Shown: positions 37,854 through 46,904, counted from the first letter of the stretch. The stretch: DNA of 64,000 nucleotides from Cellulosilyticum lentocellum DSM 5427 (GCF_000178835.2 NC_015275.1:4307001-4371000), one strand, 5' to 3'. The notes: generated by a model from the letters alone, not told the origin. Translations and numbers: made by a program.

Positions 37854-40205
37854 ATGAAAGCGTATCTAAAAAGTATTAAACACATTAAAAAAATGGCATT
37901 AACAGGACTCCTTGCGGTAGGCCTAGTTACTCAGCAAGGCATCTCAGTCTCTGCTGCAGACCTTTCTTCCACTTTTAATAATTTGAATCTAACATTTGCC
38001 TACAAAAAGCAAAATGAAAATAACCCTATTATTACTCAAAGATATGCAGCAGATCCTAGTGTTATGGTCTATAATGATACTGTTTATCTTTATGCTACAA
38101 ATGATTCTTATGAATACTCAAATGGTAGTATAAAGGAAAACTCCTATAGCACTATACAAACTCTTAATTGTATCTCTTCCAAAGATTTAGTAAATTGGAC
38201 AGACCATGGTACTATCCAAGTTGCCGGAAGTAGAGGCGTTGCCAAATGGGCAGGTAATTCATGGGCTCCTTGTGCAACTTACAAAAAAATTAATGGCAAG
38301 GACAAATTCTTCCTTTACTTTGCTAATAATGCCAATGGTATAGGTGTACTTGTTGCTGATAGTCCAACAGGTCCTTGGACAGACCCTATTGGAAAAGCTT
38401 TAATCAGTCGATCAACCCCTAACTGCTCTGATGTTGTATGGTGCTTTGACCCAGCTGTGTTTGTAGATAGTGATGGTACTGGTTATCTTTATTTTGGTGG
38501 CGGTATTCCTACAGGCCAAAATGCACATCCCAAAACAGCACGTGTTGTTAAATTAGGTGGTGATATGACAAGTTTAGCTGGTACCCCTATCACTATTGAT
38601 GCACCTTATTTATTCGAAGACTCTGGTATTAATAAAATAGGAAATAAATACTACTACTCTTACTGTTCTAACTTTAATACTGCCGGTTCAGGAATAAATG
38701 GTGGGGCAATAGAATACATGGTAAGTAATAGCCCTACTGGTCCTTTTACCTTCACTGGTGAAGTCTTTAAAAACCCAGGTGTTTACTTTAATGGTTCTGG
38801 CGGTAATAATCATCACTCTATCTTTGAATTTAAAGGTAGCTATTATTTAGCTTATCATACAAGAACATTAGAACTCGCTCAATTTGGTAAAAACCTTGGC
38901 TATCGCTCTACACACCTTGACAAGCTATCTGTAAATAATGGCGTTCTTTCAGAAGTAAAAGGTACAATGGCGGGTGCATCTCAAGTTTCTTATCTCAATC
39001 CTTACGAAAGAGTTGAAGCAGAAACTATGGCTATTCAAGCAGGTGTCAATGTAAGTGGTAGTGGCAACACCCTTGTAACAGATATTCATGCTGGTGATTG
39101 GATTGGTGTTAAAGGCGTTGATTTCTCAGACGGTTTATCTAAAATAACTGTTTCTGCTAAATCATCTACTGGTGGCGTTATTAAAGTATGTACGAATAGT
39201 CCTTCAGGCACAGCACTTGGCTATATTGAAGTGCCTAATACATCTGGCGCTTTTGTAGAGGTGAGTTCAGTTCTTTCTAATATTTCTGGTGTAAAAGATT
39301 TATACTTTGTATTTAGTGGAAATATGGAGCTAGATTATTGGAAGGCAGTAGCTTACTCTGGCCAAGCTACTGAAACAGATACAACTGTAAAGAATTACGC
39401 TACGCTTAGCGATGGCTGGTATTATCTTAAAAATACCAACGCTCAGAAATATCTTCAAGTAAAAGATAATGTAGGAGCAAATGGCCAAAATGTTGAAATA
39501 GGTACTGGTACAGGTGCTAATGGTCAAAAGTGGTATCTCACAAATACTGGTAATGGCTATGTTACTTTTAAAAATGGTTTAGACTATATGCTAGATGTAG
39601 CTAATGGTGCTAATGTAGATGGTACTAATATCCAAATTTATTCACCTAATGGTATGGATGCTCAAAAGTTCAAGCTTGTTCCAACTGCTACTAGTAATGT
39701 TTACGGCATTTTAACCAAGAGTTCAGTAGACACTAAGTCTCTAGATGTTTATAATTTTGGAACTACTGATGGCTCTAATGTATGTGAATGGACTTATTAC
39801 AAAAACAGTTGTCAGATGTGGGTACTTGAGCCTTGCAGTGCACCAGAAAGTACTGTACCTGTACCTACTCCAACTCCTACGCCTACTCCTACCCCTGATT
39901 CACCTTCAACAACTGCCTCTATGAGCATTAAAATCTTCTCAGATTGGTCAGATGGTGCAACTGCTGATATAACTATTACTAATAACACTGGAAAAAATTT
40001 AAATGGTTGGACCTGTACTTTTACAACAAATAGACCTATTTCTTCTATTTGGAATGCAGAACTCGTAAGTAGTAATGGTACTACCTATACTATTTCCAGC
40101 CCATCATGGCAGTCTAATCTAGCTGCTGGTGCTAGTTATACTTTTGGATGTAACATGGGTAGTGGTCCTGCTAATGTGACCATTACTAATATATCTTTAA
40201 AATAG
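37854..40205 (+). CDS. Secreted GH43 arabinoxylan hydrolase with CBM6, ricin-type and CBM2 modules
   Basis: 783 aa. Signal peptide about 1-35. GH43 five-bladed propeller about 55-380 with the base Asp68 (YAADPSV), Asp199 (CFDPAV) and acid Glu255 (LFEDSGI). CBM6 about 383-505 (YERVEAETMA ... LDYWKAV), then a ricin-type trefoil (about 515-660), PT linker and CBM2-like domain (about 690-783). Similar architectures are arabinofuranosidases or xylosidases that clean xylan side chains; the exact activity is not readable. It lies 25 bp after the GH30 gene and shares nearly the same C-terminal half. Confidence 0.88.
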   Translation: MKAYLKSIKHIKKMALTGLLAVGLVTQQGISVSAADLSSTFNNLNLTFAYKKQNENNPIITQRYAADPSVMVYNDTVYLYATNDSYEYSNGSIKENSYSTIQTLNCISSKDLVNWTDHGTIQVAGSRGVAKWAGNSWAPCATYKKINGKDKFFLYFANNANGIGVLVADSPTGPWTDPIGKALISRSTPNCSDVVWCFDPAVFVDSDGTGYLYFGGGIPTGQNAHPKTARVVKLGGDMTSLAGTPITIDAPYLFEDSGINKIGNKYYYSYCSNFNTAGSGINGGAIEYMVSNSPTGPFTFTGEVFKNPGVYFNGSGGNNHHSIFEFKGSYYLAYHTRTLELAQFGKNLGYRSTHLDKLSVNNGVLSEVKGTMAGASQVSYLNPYERVEAETMAIQAGVNVSGSGNTLVTDIHAGDWIGVKGVDFSDGLSKITVSAKSSTGGVIKVCTNSPSGTALGYIEVPNTSGAFVEVSSVLSNISGVKDLYFVFSGNMELDYWKAVAYSGQATETDTTVKNYATLSDGWYYLKNTNAQKYLQVKDNVGANGQNVEIGTGTGANGQKWYLTNTGNGYVTFKNGLDYMLDVANGANVDGTNIQIYSPNGMDAQKFKLVPTATSNVYGILTKSSVDTKSLDVYNFGTTDGSNVCEWTYYKNSCQMWVLEPCSAPESTVPVPTPTPTPTPTPDSPSTTASMSIKIFSDWSDGATADITITNNTGKNLNGWTCTFTTNRPISSIWNAELVSSNGTTYTISSPSWQSNLAAGASYTFGCNMGSGPANVTITNISLK

Positions 40206-40247
40206 TAAAATGTCTTAGATTATAAAACATCTTTCTATATTGATACA

Positions 40248-40289
40248 ATAAAAGAGCACTGGAAGTTCAGTATTCCAATGCTCTTTTAT
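40248..40289. terminator. Bidirectional terminator between the GH43 and marR genes
   Basis: A 17-bp stem (40248-40264 with 40273-40289, one mismatch) with an 8-nt loop, A-rich on one side and T-rich on the other. It overlaps the marR stop codon and can end both converging transcripts. Confidence 0.8.
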
Positions 40290-40735
40290 CATTCTTCATT
40301 AAATAGATAGCCTGAATTATATCTCGTTATTTTTCGAAGTAAATAAAATAACTGATTTAATTCTTCTTGCTCCAAACCATCTATTAATTGTCTTTCCCAC
40401 CTTCTTGAGATCTCTAATATCTCTTCTTTTTGCATCAAGGCCTTTTCTGTAAGATAAATGTGATATTTTCTCTTATCTTTTTCATTAGGAGCTAACCTTA
40501 CATATCCCTTTTCCTCTAACTTCTTAATGGCTCTTGTAGTCGTTGCTTTATCTACACATACTTGCTCTGTTAATTCATCATGACTAACACCATCTTCTAA
40601 ATAAAGTCTAAGAAGAAACTGATATTGTCCAAAGCCAATTTCATATTGATCATATTCTTTTGATAAGAAATTTGCACCTAGTCGATGTAAATAGCTAATA
40701 TACCTTCCTATTCCTTCTGTTTCATACTGTTTCAT
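40289..40735 (-). CDS. MarR-family transcriptional regulator
   Basis: 148 aa with the MarR winged helix: DGVSHDELTEQVCVDKATTTRAIKKLEEKGYVRLAPNEKDKRKYHIYLTEKA covers the recognition helix and wing (about 55-105). Helical dimer arms lie at both ends. The start overlaps the MATE exporter gene by 14 bp. Two matching palindromes before the MATE gene are the probable operators, so it likely represses its own operon and lets go when the exported compound binds. Confidence 0.9.
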   Translation of the reverse strand: MKQYETEGIGRYISYLHRLGANFLSKEYDQYEIGFGQYQFLLRLYLEDGVSHDELTEQVCVDKATTTRAIKKLEEKGYVRLAPNEKDKRKYHIYLTEKALMQKEEILEISRRWERQLIDGLEQEELNQLFYLLRKITRYNSGYLFNEE

Positions 40736-42125
40736 AATGGTCTACAACTCTTTTCTTTATCGTTATACTTGCTATCATCTTATCATAACCTATCTCTTTA
40801 AAAATAATAATGCCTGATAAAGTTACTGCTAATAAATCGGCTATTGGTCCTGCATACCATACCCCTTTTAGTCCAAAAAACTTGGGTAATATAATAAAGG
40901 ATGGAATTAAAAAGATAACCTGCCTTGTTAAACTAATAATCATAGCTTTTTTCACTTTGCCTACTGCTTGATAATAGTTAGAAGCTGTCATTTGAATCCC
41001 TATTAATGGCATAGACAATAGGAAAATACGCATACCTGATACAGTAATATCAGTCAGCTCTGGATCATTATTGAACATGCCTACCGCTATGTGCGGAAAT
41101 AATTGAATGAATAAAAAGCTAACAACTAATATAGCCGTACATATGGCTAAAGAATACAGATAGGTTTGTCTCACCCTCGTATATTGCTTTGCCCCAAAAT
41201 TATAACCCATAATAGGTTGTGCTCCTTGATTAAGACCGAAGATAGGCATAATAAAGATAGTACTTATTGAAGTTATTATAGCCATAGCTCCAATTGCTAA
41301 ATCTCCACCATGAGTCATTAAAGCTCTATTCGAAATAACTGTTACAATACTGCTTGCAACCTGCATACAAAAAGGTGCTAAGCCAATCATTACAATATTT
41401 TTTATTATCCTTAGGTCTATTTTCATATCAGCTAGTGTAAGTTTAATAGTTGACTTCTTGCTTCTTGTAAAATAATTAATAACCCAACAGCTGGCAGCAA
41501 ATTGTGAAATAACTGTGGCATAAGCTGCCCCTGCTATACCCATTCTTAAACCAAATATAAAGATTGGATCTAAAATAATGTTAATCGCAGCACCAATCAT
41601 CATAGTGTACATACTTACTTTAGGATTAGAATCTGAACTAATGGAATGATTCAATCCAAATGCACACAAGTTACAAATGGTTCCTATAAAAAGCGGTCTC
41701 ATATATGCCGCTGCATATGGAACAGTGGCATCACTTGCTCCAAAAACTCTTAAAATGGGATTAACAAACCAATTCCCCAAAAGAGCAATAGCAATACTCA
41801 CCATAATAATACTGGTGAATCCATTTCCCAAATATTTTTGTGCTTCTTTTCTCTTCTTCTGACCAAAAGCTATAGAAATACTTGCTGAAGTACCTATCCC
41901 TATTAACATGCCAATACCTGTGATAATTTGAGTAATAGGCATAGTAATTCCTACACCAGTAATAGCTAGGCCTCCTACATCTGGTATATTTCCTATATAA
42001 ATTCTATCCACTACGTTATAAAGCATATTAACGACCATACCTATAATAGCTGGAATGGAAAATTTGATAAGTAATCTGCCAATACTGTCTGTGCCTAAAT
42101 CACTTGTCTGTTGCTGTGTTGCCAT
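40722..42125 (-). CDS. MATE-family multidrug efflux transporter
   Basis: 467 aa from MATQQQTSDLGTDSIG (AAGGGAGAAG upstream); the 48 open codons before it cross the operator region. Twelve membrane helices in two halves with the start IGRLLIKFSIPAIIGMVVNMLYNVVDRIYIG typical of MATE exporters of the MepA/DinF-like type. GLNQGAQPIMGYNFGAK is the usual loop of the second half. It is expected to expel cationic drugs by Na+ or H+ exchange. It is first in an operon with marR. Confidence 0.92.
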   Translation of the reverse strand: MATQQQTSDLGTDSIGRLLIKFSIPAIIGMVVNMLYNVVDRIYIGNIPDVGGLAITGVGITMPITQIITGIGMLIGIGTSASISIAFGQKKRKEAQKYLGNGFTSIIMVSIAIALLGNWFVNPILRVFGASDATVPYAAAYMRPLFIGTICNLCAFGLNHSISSDSNPKVSMYTMMIGAAINIILDPIFIFGLRMGIAGAAYATVISQFAASCWVINYFTRSKKSTIKLTLADMKIDLRIIKNIVMIGLAPFCMQVASSIVTVISNRALMTHGGDLAIGAMAIITSISTIFIMPIFGLNQGAQPIMGYNFGAKQYTRVRQTYLYSLAICTAILVVSFLFIQLFPHIAVGMFNNDPELTDITVSGMRIFLLSMPLIGIQMTASNYYQAVGKVKKAMIISLTRQVIFLIPSFIILPKFFGLKGVWYAGPIADLLAVTLSGIIIFKEIGYDKMIASITIKKRVVDHYETV

Positions 42126-42150
42126 ATTATCTTCTCCCTTGTTCAATATT

Positions 42151-42201
42151 GTTGCATATGCAACGAAACAAAGTTTAACACATTTTTGTTGCGTATGCAA
42201 C
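42151..42201 (-). promoter_or_regulatory. Two MarR-type operators around the MATE promoter
   Basis: GTTGCATATGCAAC (42151-42164), a perfect 14-bp palindrome, and GTTGCGTATGCAAC (42188-42201), the same with one change, lie 37 bp apart (centre to centre). A candidate -35 (TTGCAT) sits in the far copy, with TAAACT 17 bp after it, so one site covers -35 and the other the start region. Confidence 0.75.
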
Positions 42202-42374
42202 AATAAGCGTTGTAGATTTGTTTGTAAAATCTGCCTAAATAAGCCAACTAGAAATTTATGCTTGCACAATGTGTATTATGTTAATTAAAATATTAGGTAT
42301 ACTAATAAAATTAGTATACCTAAATATACACTATTCATTATTTCAAAATGAATAACTAGAGAAAGGGGTCTTTG

Positions 42375-43655
42375 ATGATTCAAACCAAAGGTAATGAAAA
42401 TACACAACAGGTTCAGATTAAGTTTTTTTGTTTTGCTACTATTTCTTTGCTTTTTATAATATCCTTTATACTGGCTACACCCTTGGAGCTATTCTATGGT
42501 ATGAAAGTTATTATTCTTTCTAGAGATGCACTGATAACGGATTACTTTGCACTAGCAGGCTATGGTGTTGCATTTTTTAATTGTGGTATTATTTTAAGCA
42601 TTGTGCTTATATTAATTATCAAGCTAAGAGCTTCTTTTACAGGGCTAACCTTAGCTGCTATTTTTATTAATGCTGGGTTTGCTCTTTTTGGCAAAAATCC
42701 AATCAATATACTTCCTATATTATTAGGAACGTATATCTATGCACGTGTACACGATGCTAAGATGAATCGTTATATTTATACAGCATTGTTTGGTACATGC
42801 CTATCACCATTGGTTACTGAAGTCGTTTATTTATTACCATTTCAGCAACCTATTAACTTAATCCTTGCACTACTTATCGGAATTTTAATTGGATTTACTC
42901 TACCTACATTAGCGATGCATACAGCTTCTATGCATATGGGTTACAATTTATTCAATGTGGGATTTGCTGCTGGTATATTAGGCTTCGGTATTGTGAGTAT
43001 TCTAGAGGCCACTGGATTAGAAAGTACTCCAGTTTTAATATGGCAGGAAGGTAGGCCTATTTGGCTGGTACTTGGCTTATATGGCTATTTTATAGCTACC
43101 TTTCTCTATGGTTTATGGGTTAATCAAGGGCAGCTAAAACCTTTATTTAAAATCTTGCGCCATCCAGGACGGGCAGTTGCAGATTTTATTCTAATGGATG
43201 GACTTGGTGCAACTTTAATGAATATGTCCGTTGTAGGAAGTGTTAGCCTCACCTATATCTTACTTGTAAAAGGAGACTTATCTGGCCCTGTTATAGGTGG
43301 TATATTAACTGTATTTGGCTTTGGTGCATTTGGTGTCCATGTCAAAAACTTTATTCCATGTATGTTAGGAGTCTATTTATCAACTTATTTAAAAATCTTT
43401 ACACCTACTATGCCTAGCATTCAGCTTGCTGCACTATTTAGTGCAGGCATAGCACCTATTGCCGGACAATTTGGACCAATAGCAGGTATATTAGCCGGCA
43501 TGCTACACACTTCTATTGTGATGTGTACAAGTGATATGTATTCAGGCCTTAATCTATATAATAATGGTTTTTCAGCTGGCTTTGTTGCTATTATAATGGT
43601 ACCATTACTGGAAAGTTTTAAGAATCATTCAAGAAAAGGAAATCTTAGGAGATAA
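42375..43655 (+). CDS. DUF1576 multi-pass membrane protein
   Basis: 426 aa starting MIQTKGNENTQQ (GAAAGGGG upstream; a TTG one codon earlier is unlikely). About eleven to twelve membrane helices in two related halves; GKNPINILPILLGTYIYARVH and GAHVKNFIPCMLG-like segments in each half suggest an internal repeat as in transporters. It matches what is annotated as DUF1576. No substrate is known. A small soluble protein gene follows after 3 bp. Confidence 0.8.
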   Translation: MIQTKGNENTQQVQIKFFCFATISLLFIISFILATPLELFYGMKVIILSRDALITDYFALAGYGVAFFNCGIILSIVLILIIKLRASFTGLTLAAIFINAGFALFGKNPINILPILLGTYIYARVHDAKMNRYIYTALFGTCLSPLVTEVVYLLPFQQPINLILALLIGILIGFTLPTLAMHTASMHMGYNLFNVGFAAGILGFGIVSILEATGLESTPVLIWQEGRPIWLVLGLYGYFIATFLYGLWVNQGQLKPLFKILRHPGRAVADFILMDGLGATLMNMSVVGSVSLTYILLVKGDLSGPVIGGILTVFGFGAFGVHVKNFIPCMLGVYLSTYLKIFTPTMPSIQLAALFSAGIAPIAGQFGPIAGILAGMLHTSIVMCTSDMYSGLNLYNNGFSAGFVAIIMVPLLESFKNHSRKGNLRR

Positions 43656-43658
43656 ACT

Positions 43659-44006
43659 ATGATATATGAAGAAAAAAAATTAGCTAAAATAGTAGAAGAA
43701 TTAACGATATTCTTTTTTGGTATTGGAGGTAATGATATCAGCTCTAGAATACAAGAAATTAATGATACTGCTATTATTACATTCACTTCTAACTACGATT
43801 TAGCTCTTGCACATAAGTTAGATGCAATGGAGGATTTCCTAAATAGAGAAAAAAATGATAGTGTTGAAGATGTATACTGGGAATTAGTTGGCTTAGGCGA
43901 GCCAGGTGAAACCAGCCAACTACTACTAATAGGAATGATGGTAGATAAAGCTAGTGTTCATATCAATGAAAACTATGTAACCATTGAACTTGAAAAGGCC
44001 CTTTGA
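43659..44006 (+). CDS. Small soluble protein paired with DUF1576
   Basis: 115 aa, no membrane helix or signal. It is acidic, with a beta-alpha pattern (AIITFTSNYDLALAHKLDAMEDFLNREKNDSVEDVYWELVGLG) and hydrophobic C-terminal strands. No family is recognised with certainty. It starts 3 bp past the DUF1576 stop and shares its terminator, so it may be a cytoplasmic partner or regulator of that membrane protein. Confidence 0.65.
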   Translation: MIYEEKKLAKIVEELTIFFFGIGGNDISSRIQEINDTAIITFTSNYDLALAHKLDAMEDFLNREKNDSVEDVYWELVGLGEPGETSQLLLIGMMVDKASVHINENYVTIELEKAL

Positions 44007-44035
44007 TTTGCACTAGGTTAATGCCTAATCAAAAA

Positions 44036-44090
44036 AATAATAATAGCATTGGAACTATTTCTGAGTTTCCAATGCTATTATTATTTTTTT
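44036..44090 (+). terminator. Terminator of the DUF1576 operon
   Basis: A 19-bp perfect stem (44036-44054 with 44067-44085) and a T-run, 30 bp past the stop. Its GCATTGGAA core resembles the terminator at 40248-40289. Confidence 0.9.
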
Positions 44091-44163
44091 GCTATTTATA
44101 AATACCACATTTCTATTTTCTAAATAAAATTCATTCTACTCAGCACAGAGTTATAACACCTTA

Positions 44164-44775
44164 TTACTTATGCTTGGGGGGTCTTTCTTCAAAGTGACTT
44201 TCTTTAGTTGGAAAATTTTTCTCAAATTCCGTTAAAGCTATTTCATTTACTACAAAAGCCTTATCTTCAAAGCATTTACCACTCATACCACTTAAGCTTC
44301 CTTCTGATAATTCAAGCGCCATAAATTCCTCAAAATTAGTCCCCCATGAGGTTTGAAGCCCATATTGCTCCGCATTTACAAAACCAAAATGATGATAAAA
44401 TTTAGGATCTCCATAAAGGACAATGCCTTTAAATCCCATTTTTCTAGCTAACTCTATAGTATGTCTCATCAACATACTGCCAATGCCCTTTCCTTTATAC
44501 TCAGGTAACACCCCAATTGGTCCCATACATAAAACCTTATTATCAGCGCTATTATTTTCTACAGTTACTTTTGTATAAGCAATGTTTCCAACAATTTTAT
44601 CTCCATCAATAGCTAAATAATCTAATTCCTTTACAAACCCTTCTGATTCACGCAACTGCCTTAATATAAGATGCTCATCACAACCTGGTTTATAAACATC
44701 CCAAAAAGCTTCTCTTGTTAGGTTTTCAACCACTTCATAGTCTTTTGCTTCTTCTAATCTAAGTACAATATCCAT
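44164..44775 (-). CDS. GNAT-family N-acetyltransferase
   Basis: 203 aa. GNAT core with VLCMGPIGVLPEYKGKGIGSMLMRHTIELARKMGFKGIVLYGDPKFYHHFGF: the acetyl-CoA loop is the Q/RxxGxG-like YKGKGIG and the GDPKFYHHFGF end is common in the YhbS-like group. The C-terminal 60 residues are an extra lobe. Substrate unknown. It is a single gene, facing a structured repeat region upstream. Confidence 0.85.
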   Translation of the reverse strand: MDIVLRLEEAKDYEVVENLTREAFWDVYKPGCDEHLILRQLRESEGFVKELDYLAIDGDKIVGNIAYTKVTVENNSADNKVLCMGPIGVLPEYKGKGIGSMLMRHTIELARKMGFKGIVLYGDPKFYHHFGFVNAEQYGLQTSWGTNFEEFMALELSEGSLSGMSGKCFEDKAFVVNEIALTEFEKNFPTKESHFEERPPKHK

Positions 44776-44896
44776 ATCTTTTTTACCTACTTCTTAATAA
44801 TTAATATACTTACATACTATCAATATCTCTTTAACGCTTCAAGGTTACCATTTAATTGTTTAAAGAAACTTCAATACAAACAGAAATTTGTCGGTA

Positions 44897-45134
44897 ACTT
44901 TACGGGCTATTTGGGCGGAACTGAGAGAGGGTGGCTACCTGCCGTGATTCCGCCCCGCATTTTCAGTAGGCACTAAGCTCACTTTTTTGGATGAACGCCC
45001 ACAAACTCGGTTCCCTCAAACACGTGGGCTAAGTACCATCCAAAACGTTCGCTAAGTGCCTACTGAAAATGCTTCGAAGTCACCCCGTCAGACAGCCACC
45101 CTCTCTCAGTTCTACCAACAATAATGCGTAAAGT
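44897..45134 (-). repeat. Structured palindromic element, copy 1
   Basis: Nested perfect stems: 44897-44904/45127-45134 (8 bp), 44918-44936/45094-45112 (19 bp), 44957-44974/45055-45072 (18 bp), 44985-44993/45037-45045 (9 bp), 44997-45002/45024-45029 (6 bp). The loop on the minus strand has TGTTTGA-N7-GAGTT (45004-45022). It is homologous to the element at 45379-45635 in opposite direction. GC content is clearly above the surroundings. Confidence 0.85.
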
Positions 45135-45378
45135 CGCCTCCATTAAGTGTTTTCAAGAAAAATAAAACTTGTTATTATCTTTTTTCTGCACTTTTCACTT
45201 AGGGGTTTGAACACTTAAGAGATCAATAATGCTTGTAAGGCTCCCTAGCTTCCTTACAGAGCTACTTCTTGACAAAATAGACTTATGGGAAGCTTTATAC
45301 GTTATTGCCTTGGGCGCCTGCCCCCGGCTTCGAGTATTTTTTAACTGTCGTTACGACTTCTTTCCACGCTGCTTCACT

Positions 45379-45635
45379 GTCTTGGATGTTTATGAGGTCA
45401 ACAACGTTTGTGAAAATGAGTGGGTATGGGTGCCTGGAGTAGTGACTTGGGAGCATTTTTTAGAAGCACTTAGTGAACGTTTTAGATGGGTTTTAGGCAG
45501 CTGTTTGAACGAAGTGAGTTCTGCCGTTCATCTAAATAAGTGAACTTAGTGCTTCAAAAAATGTGAACCGGAACAACGGAAGGCACCCATACCCACTCAT
45601 TTTCTCTCAGACGTACTTCTCATAAACGCCAAGAC
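45379..45635 (+). repeat. Structured palindromic element, copy 2
   Basis: Stems: 45379-45385/45629-45635 (7 bp), 45388-45396/45619-45627 (9 bp), 45412-45435/45581-45604 (24 bp), 45454-45470/45548-45563 (16 bp, one bulge), 45481-45488/45529-45536 (8 bp), 45496-45500/45521-45525 (5 bp). The loop is TGTTTGA-N7-GAGTT (45502-45520). The architecture matches copy 1 stem for stem. An overlapping 104-codon frame here is not taken as a gene. Confidence 0.85.
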
Positions 45636-45669
45636 AAATTTTAATTTGCATAGCTGAATAACTGCCTTG

Positions 45670-46122
45670 TTACAATTGCTTTTCCATACAAATTGACTCT
45701 TTTAAATTCTTATATGGGCCGTAATTATCTATTATTACAAACCCCATTTCCTTATAAAGCTTAGTAGCTACTACTAGTCGCTTACCTGTTTCTAATATAA
45801 GTTTCTGATATCCCTGCATTCTAGCTTTCTCTTCAAGTGCATTTATTATTTGCTTAGAAATACCTTTGCCTCTATGATCTGGCCTTACAAATACTCGCTT
45901 AATCTCTGCTATGCCTTTTTCATAATGTTTAAAAGCTCCACAACCAATAGGCTCTCCATCCTCCAATGCTAATACCACTTCTTTTATACTTTCTAACGTA
46001 TTATACTGGCTATACTGATTAGCTTGTTTTTGGCTACCTATTGTATGATTTAAGTCTTCATCTAAAGCTGCACAAAGCTTAATAAAATGTGGGTCACTGC
46101 TTGTTGTATAAACAATCTGCAT
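45670..46122 (-). CDS. GNAT-family N-acetyltransferase
   Basis: 150 aa. Acetyl-CoA loop in IKRVFVRPDHRGKGISKQIINALEEKARMQGYQKLILETG, followed by LYKEMGFVIIDNYGPY, a common ending of small GNAT proteins. The N-terminal DPHFIKLCAALDEDLNHTIG segment resembles YjgM/PaiA-like relatives. Substrate unknown. It lies 36 bp after the racemase gene and may share its transcript. Confidence 0.87.
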   Translation of the reverse strand: MQIVYTTSSDPHFIKLCAALDEDLNHTIGSQKQANQYSQYNTLESIKEVVLALEDGEPIGCGAFKHYEKGIAEIKRVFVRPDHRGKGISKQIINALEEKARMQGYQKLILETGKRLVVATKLYKEMGFVIIDNYGPYKNLKESICMEKQL

Positions 46123-46158
46123 GATCTATTCTCCTCCCTATTTGAATACAAGTCGTCT

Positions 46159-46848
46159 TTACTCTATAGCATAAAGCGCTGCCTTTGTTGCATGAATAAT
46201 AGTCGTATCAAATACAGGAATACTCACATCTTCTTGTCTAATCAATAAGCCAATTTCTGTGCACCCTAAGATAACACCCTCTGCTCCTTTATCAGCTAAT
46301 TCTTCTATGATTCTAATAAATTCTTTTTTAGAGGTTTCTAATACGCTACCTAGGCATAATTCATTATAAATCGTATTATTAACAACCTCTATATCTGCTT
46401 CATTAGGAATAAGTACCTCTATGCCTTGTTCTATAAGCTTAGATTTGTAAAAATCTTGTTGCATCGTATATTTAGTGCCTAGTAAGGCTACTTTTTCTAT
46501 TGTATTCTCTTTTAATCTGCCAGCTGTTACTTCTGCAATATGTAAAATAGGTATATTAACCTTTGCTTGAATCTGATCTGCTACCTTATGCATGGTATTA
46601 GTACAGATGATAATAAAATCTGCACCGCTTCTTTCCAGATTTACAGCTGCATCTGCTAATATTTCACCACTCTTTTCCCATTCACCTTTTGCCTGACAGG
46701 CTTCAATCTCATCAAAATCAACGCTATATAATATACATTTAGCGGAATGAAAGCCTCCTAACCGTTCTTTGACTACTTGATTAACCATTTGATAATAGGT
46801 GACCGTGCTCTCCCAACTCATACCACCGATCATACCAATTGTTTTCAT
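46159..46848 (-). CDS. Aspartate/glutamate racemase family protein
   Basis: 229 aa. The start KTIGMIGGMSWESTVTYYQMVN and both catalytic cysteines, in IIICTNTMHKVADQ (near 85) and GVILGCTEIGLL (near 195), are those of the aspartate racemase (YgeA/RacD-like) group, which interconverts L- and D-amino acids without cofactor. The exact amino acid is not certain. The genes on both sides run the same way with short gaps. Confidence 0.88.
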   Translation of the reverse strand: MKTIGMIGGMSWESTVTYYQMVNQVVKERLGGFHSAKCILYSVDFDEIEACQAKGEWEKSGEILADAAVNLERSGADFIIICTNTMHKVADQIQAKVNIPILHIAEVTAGRLKENTIEKVALLGTKYTMQQDFYKSKLIEQGIEVLIPNEADIEVVNNTIYNELCLGSVLETSKKEFIRIIEELADKGAEGVILGCTEIGLLIRQEDVSIPVFDTTIIHATKAALYAIE

Positions 46849-46904
46849 ATGAACCTCCCTTAAAGTTATACTTACTCATTAAATATCCTATTTATATCCT
46901 TTAC

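Noticed and set aside
45229-45543. Open frame of 104 codons on the plus strand within the palindromic region
   Set aside because: It covers half of a long inverted repeat, has no convincing ribosome site, and the homologous element has no matching frame. The structure explains the sequence better than a protein does.
44897-45635. Reading the two palindromes as insertion-sequence terminal repeats
   Set aside because: The 244-bp interior has no transposase, and each copy is itself a long hairpin instead of a short terminal repeat. A non-autonomous element remains possible and is kept as a hypothesis in the findings.
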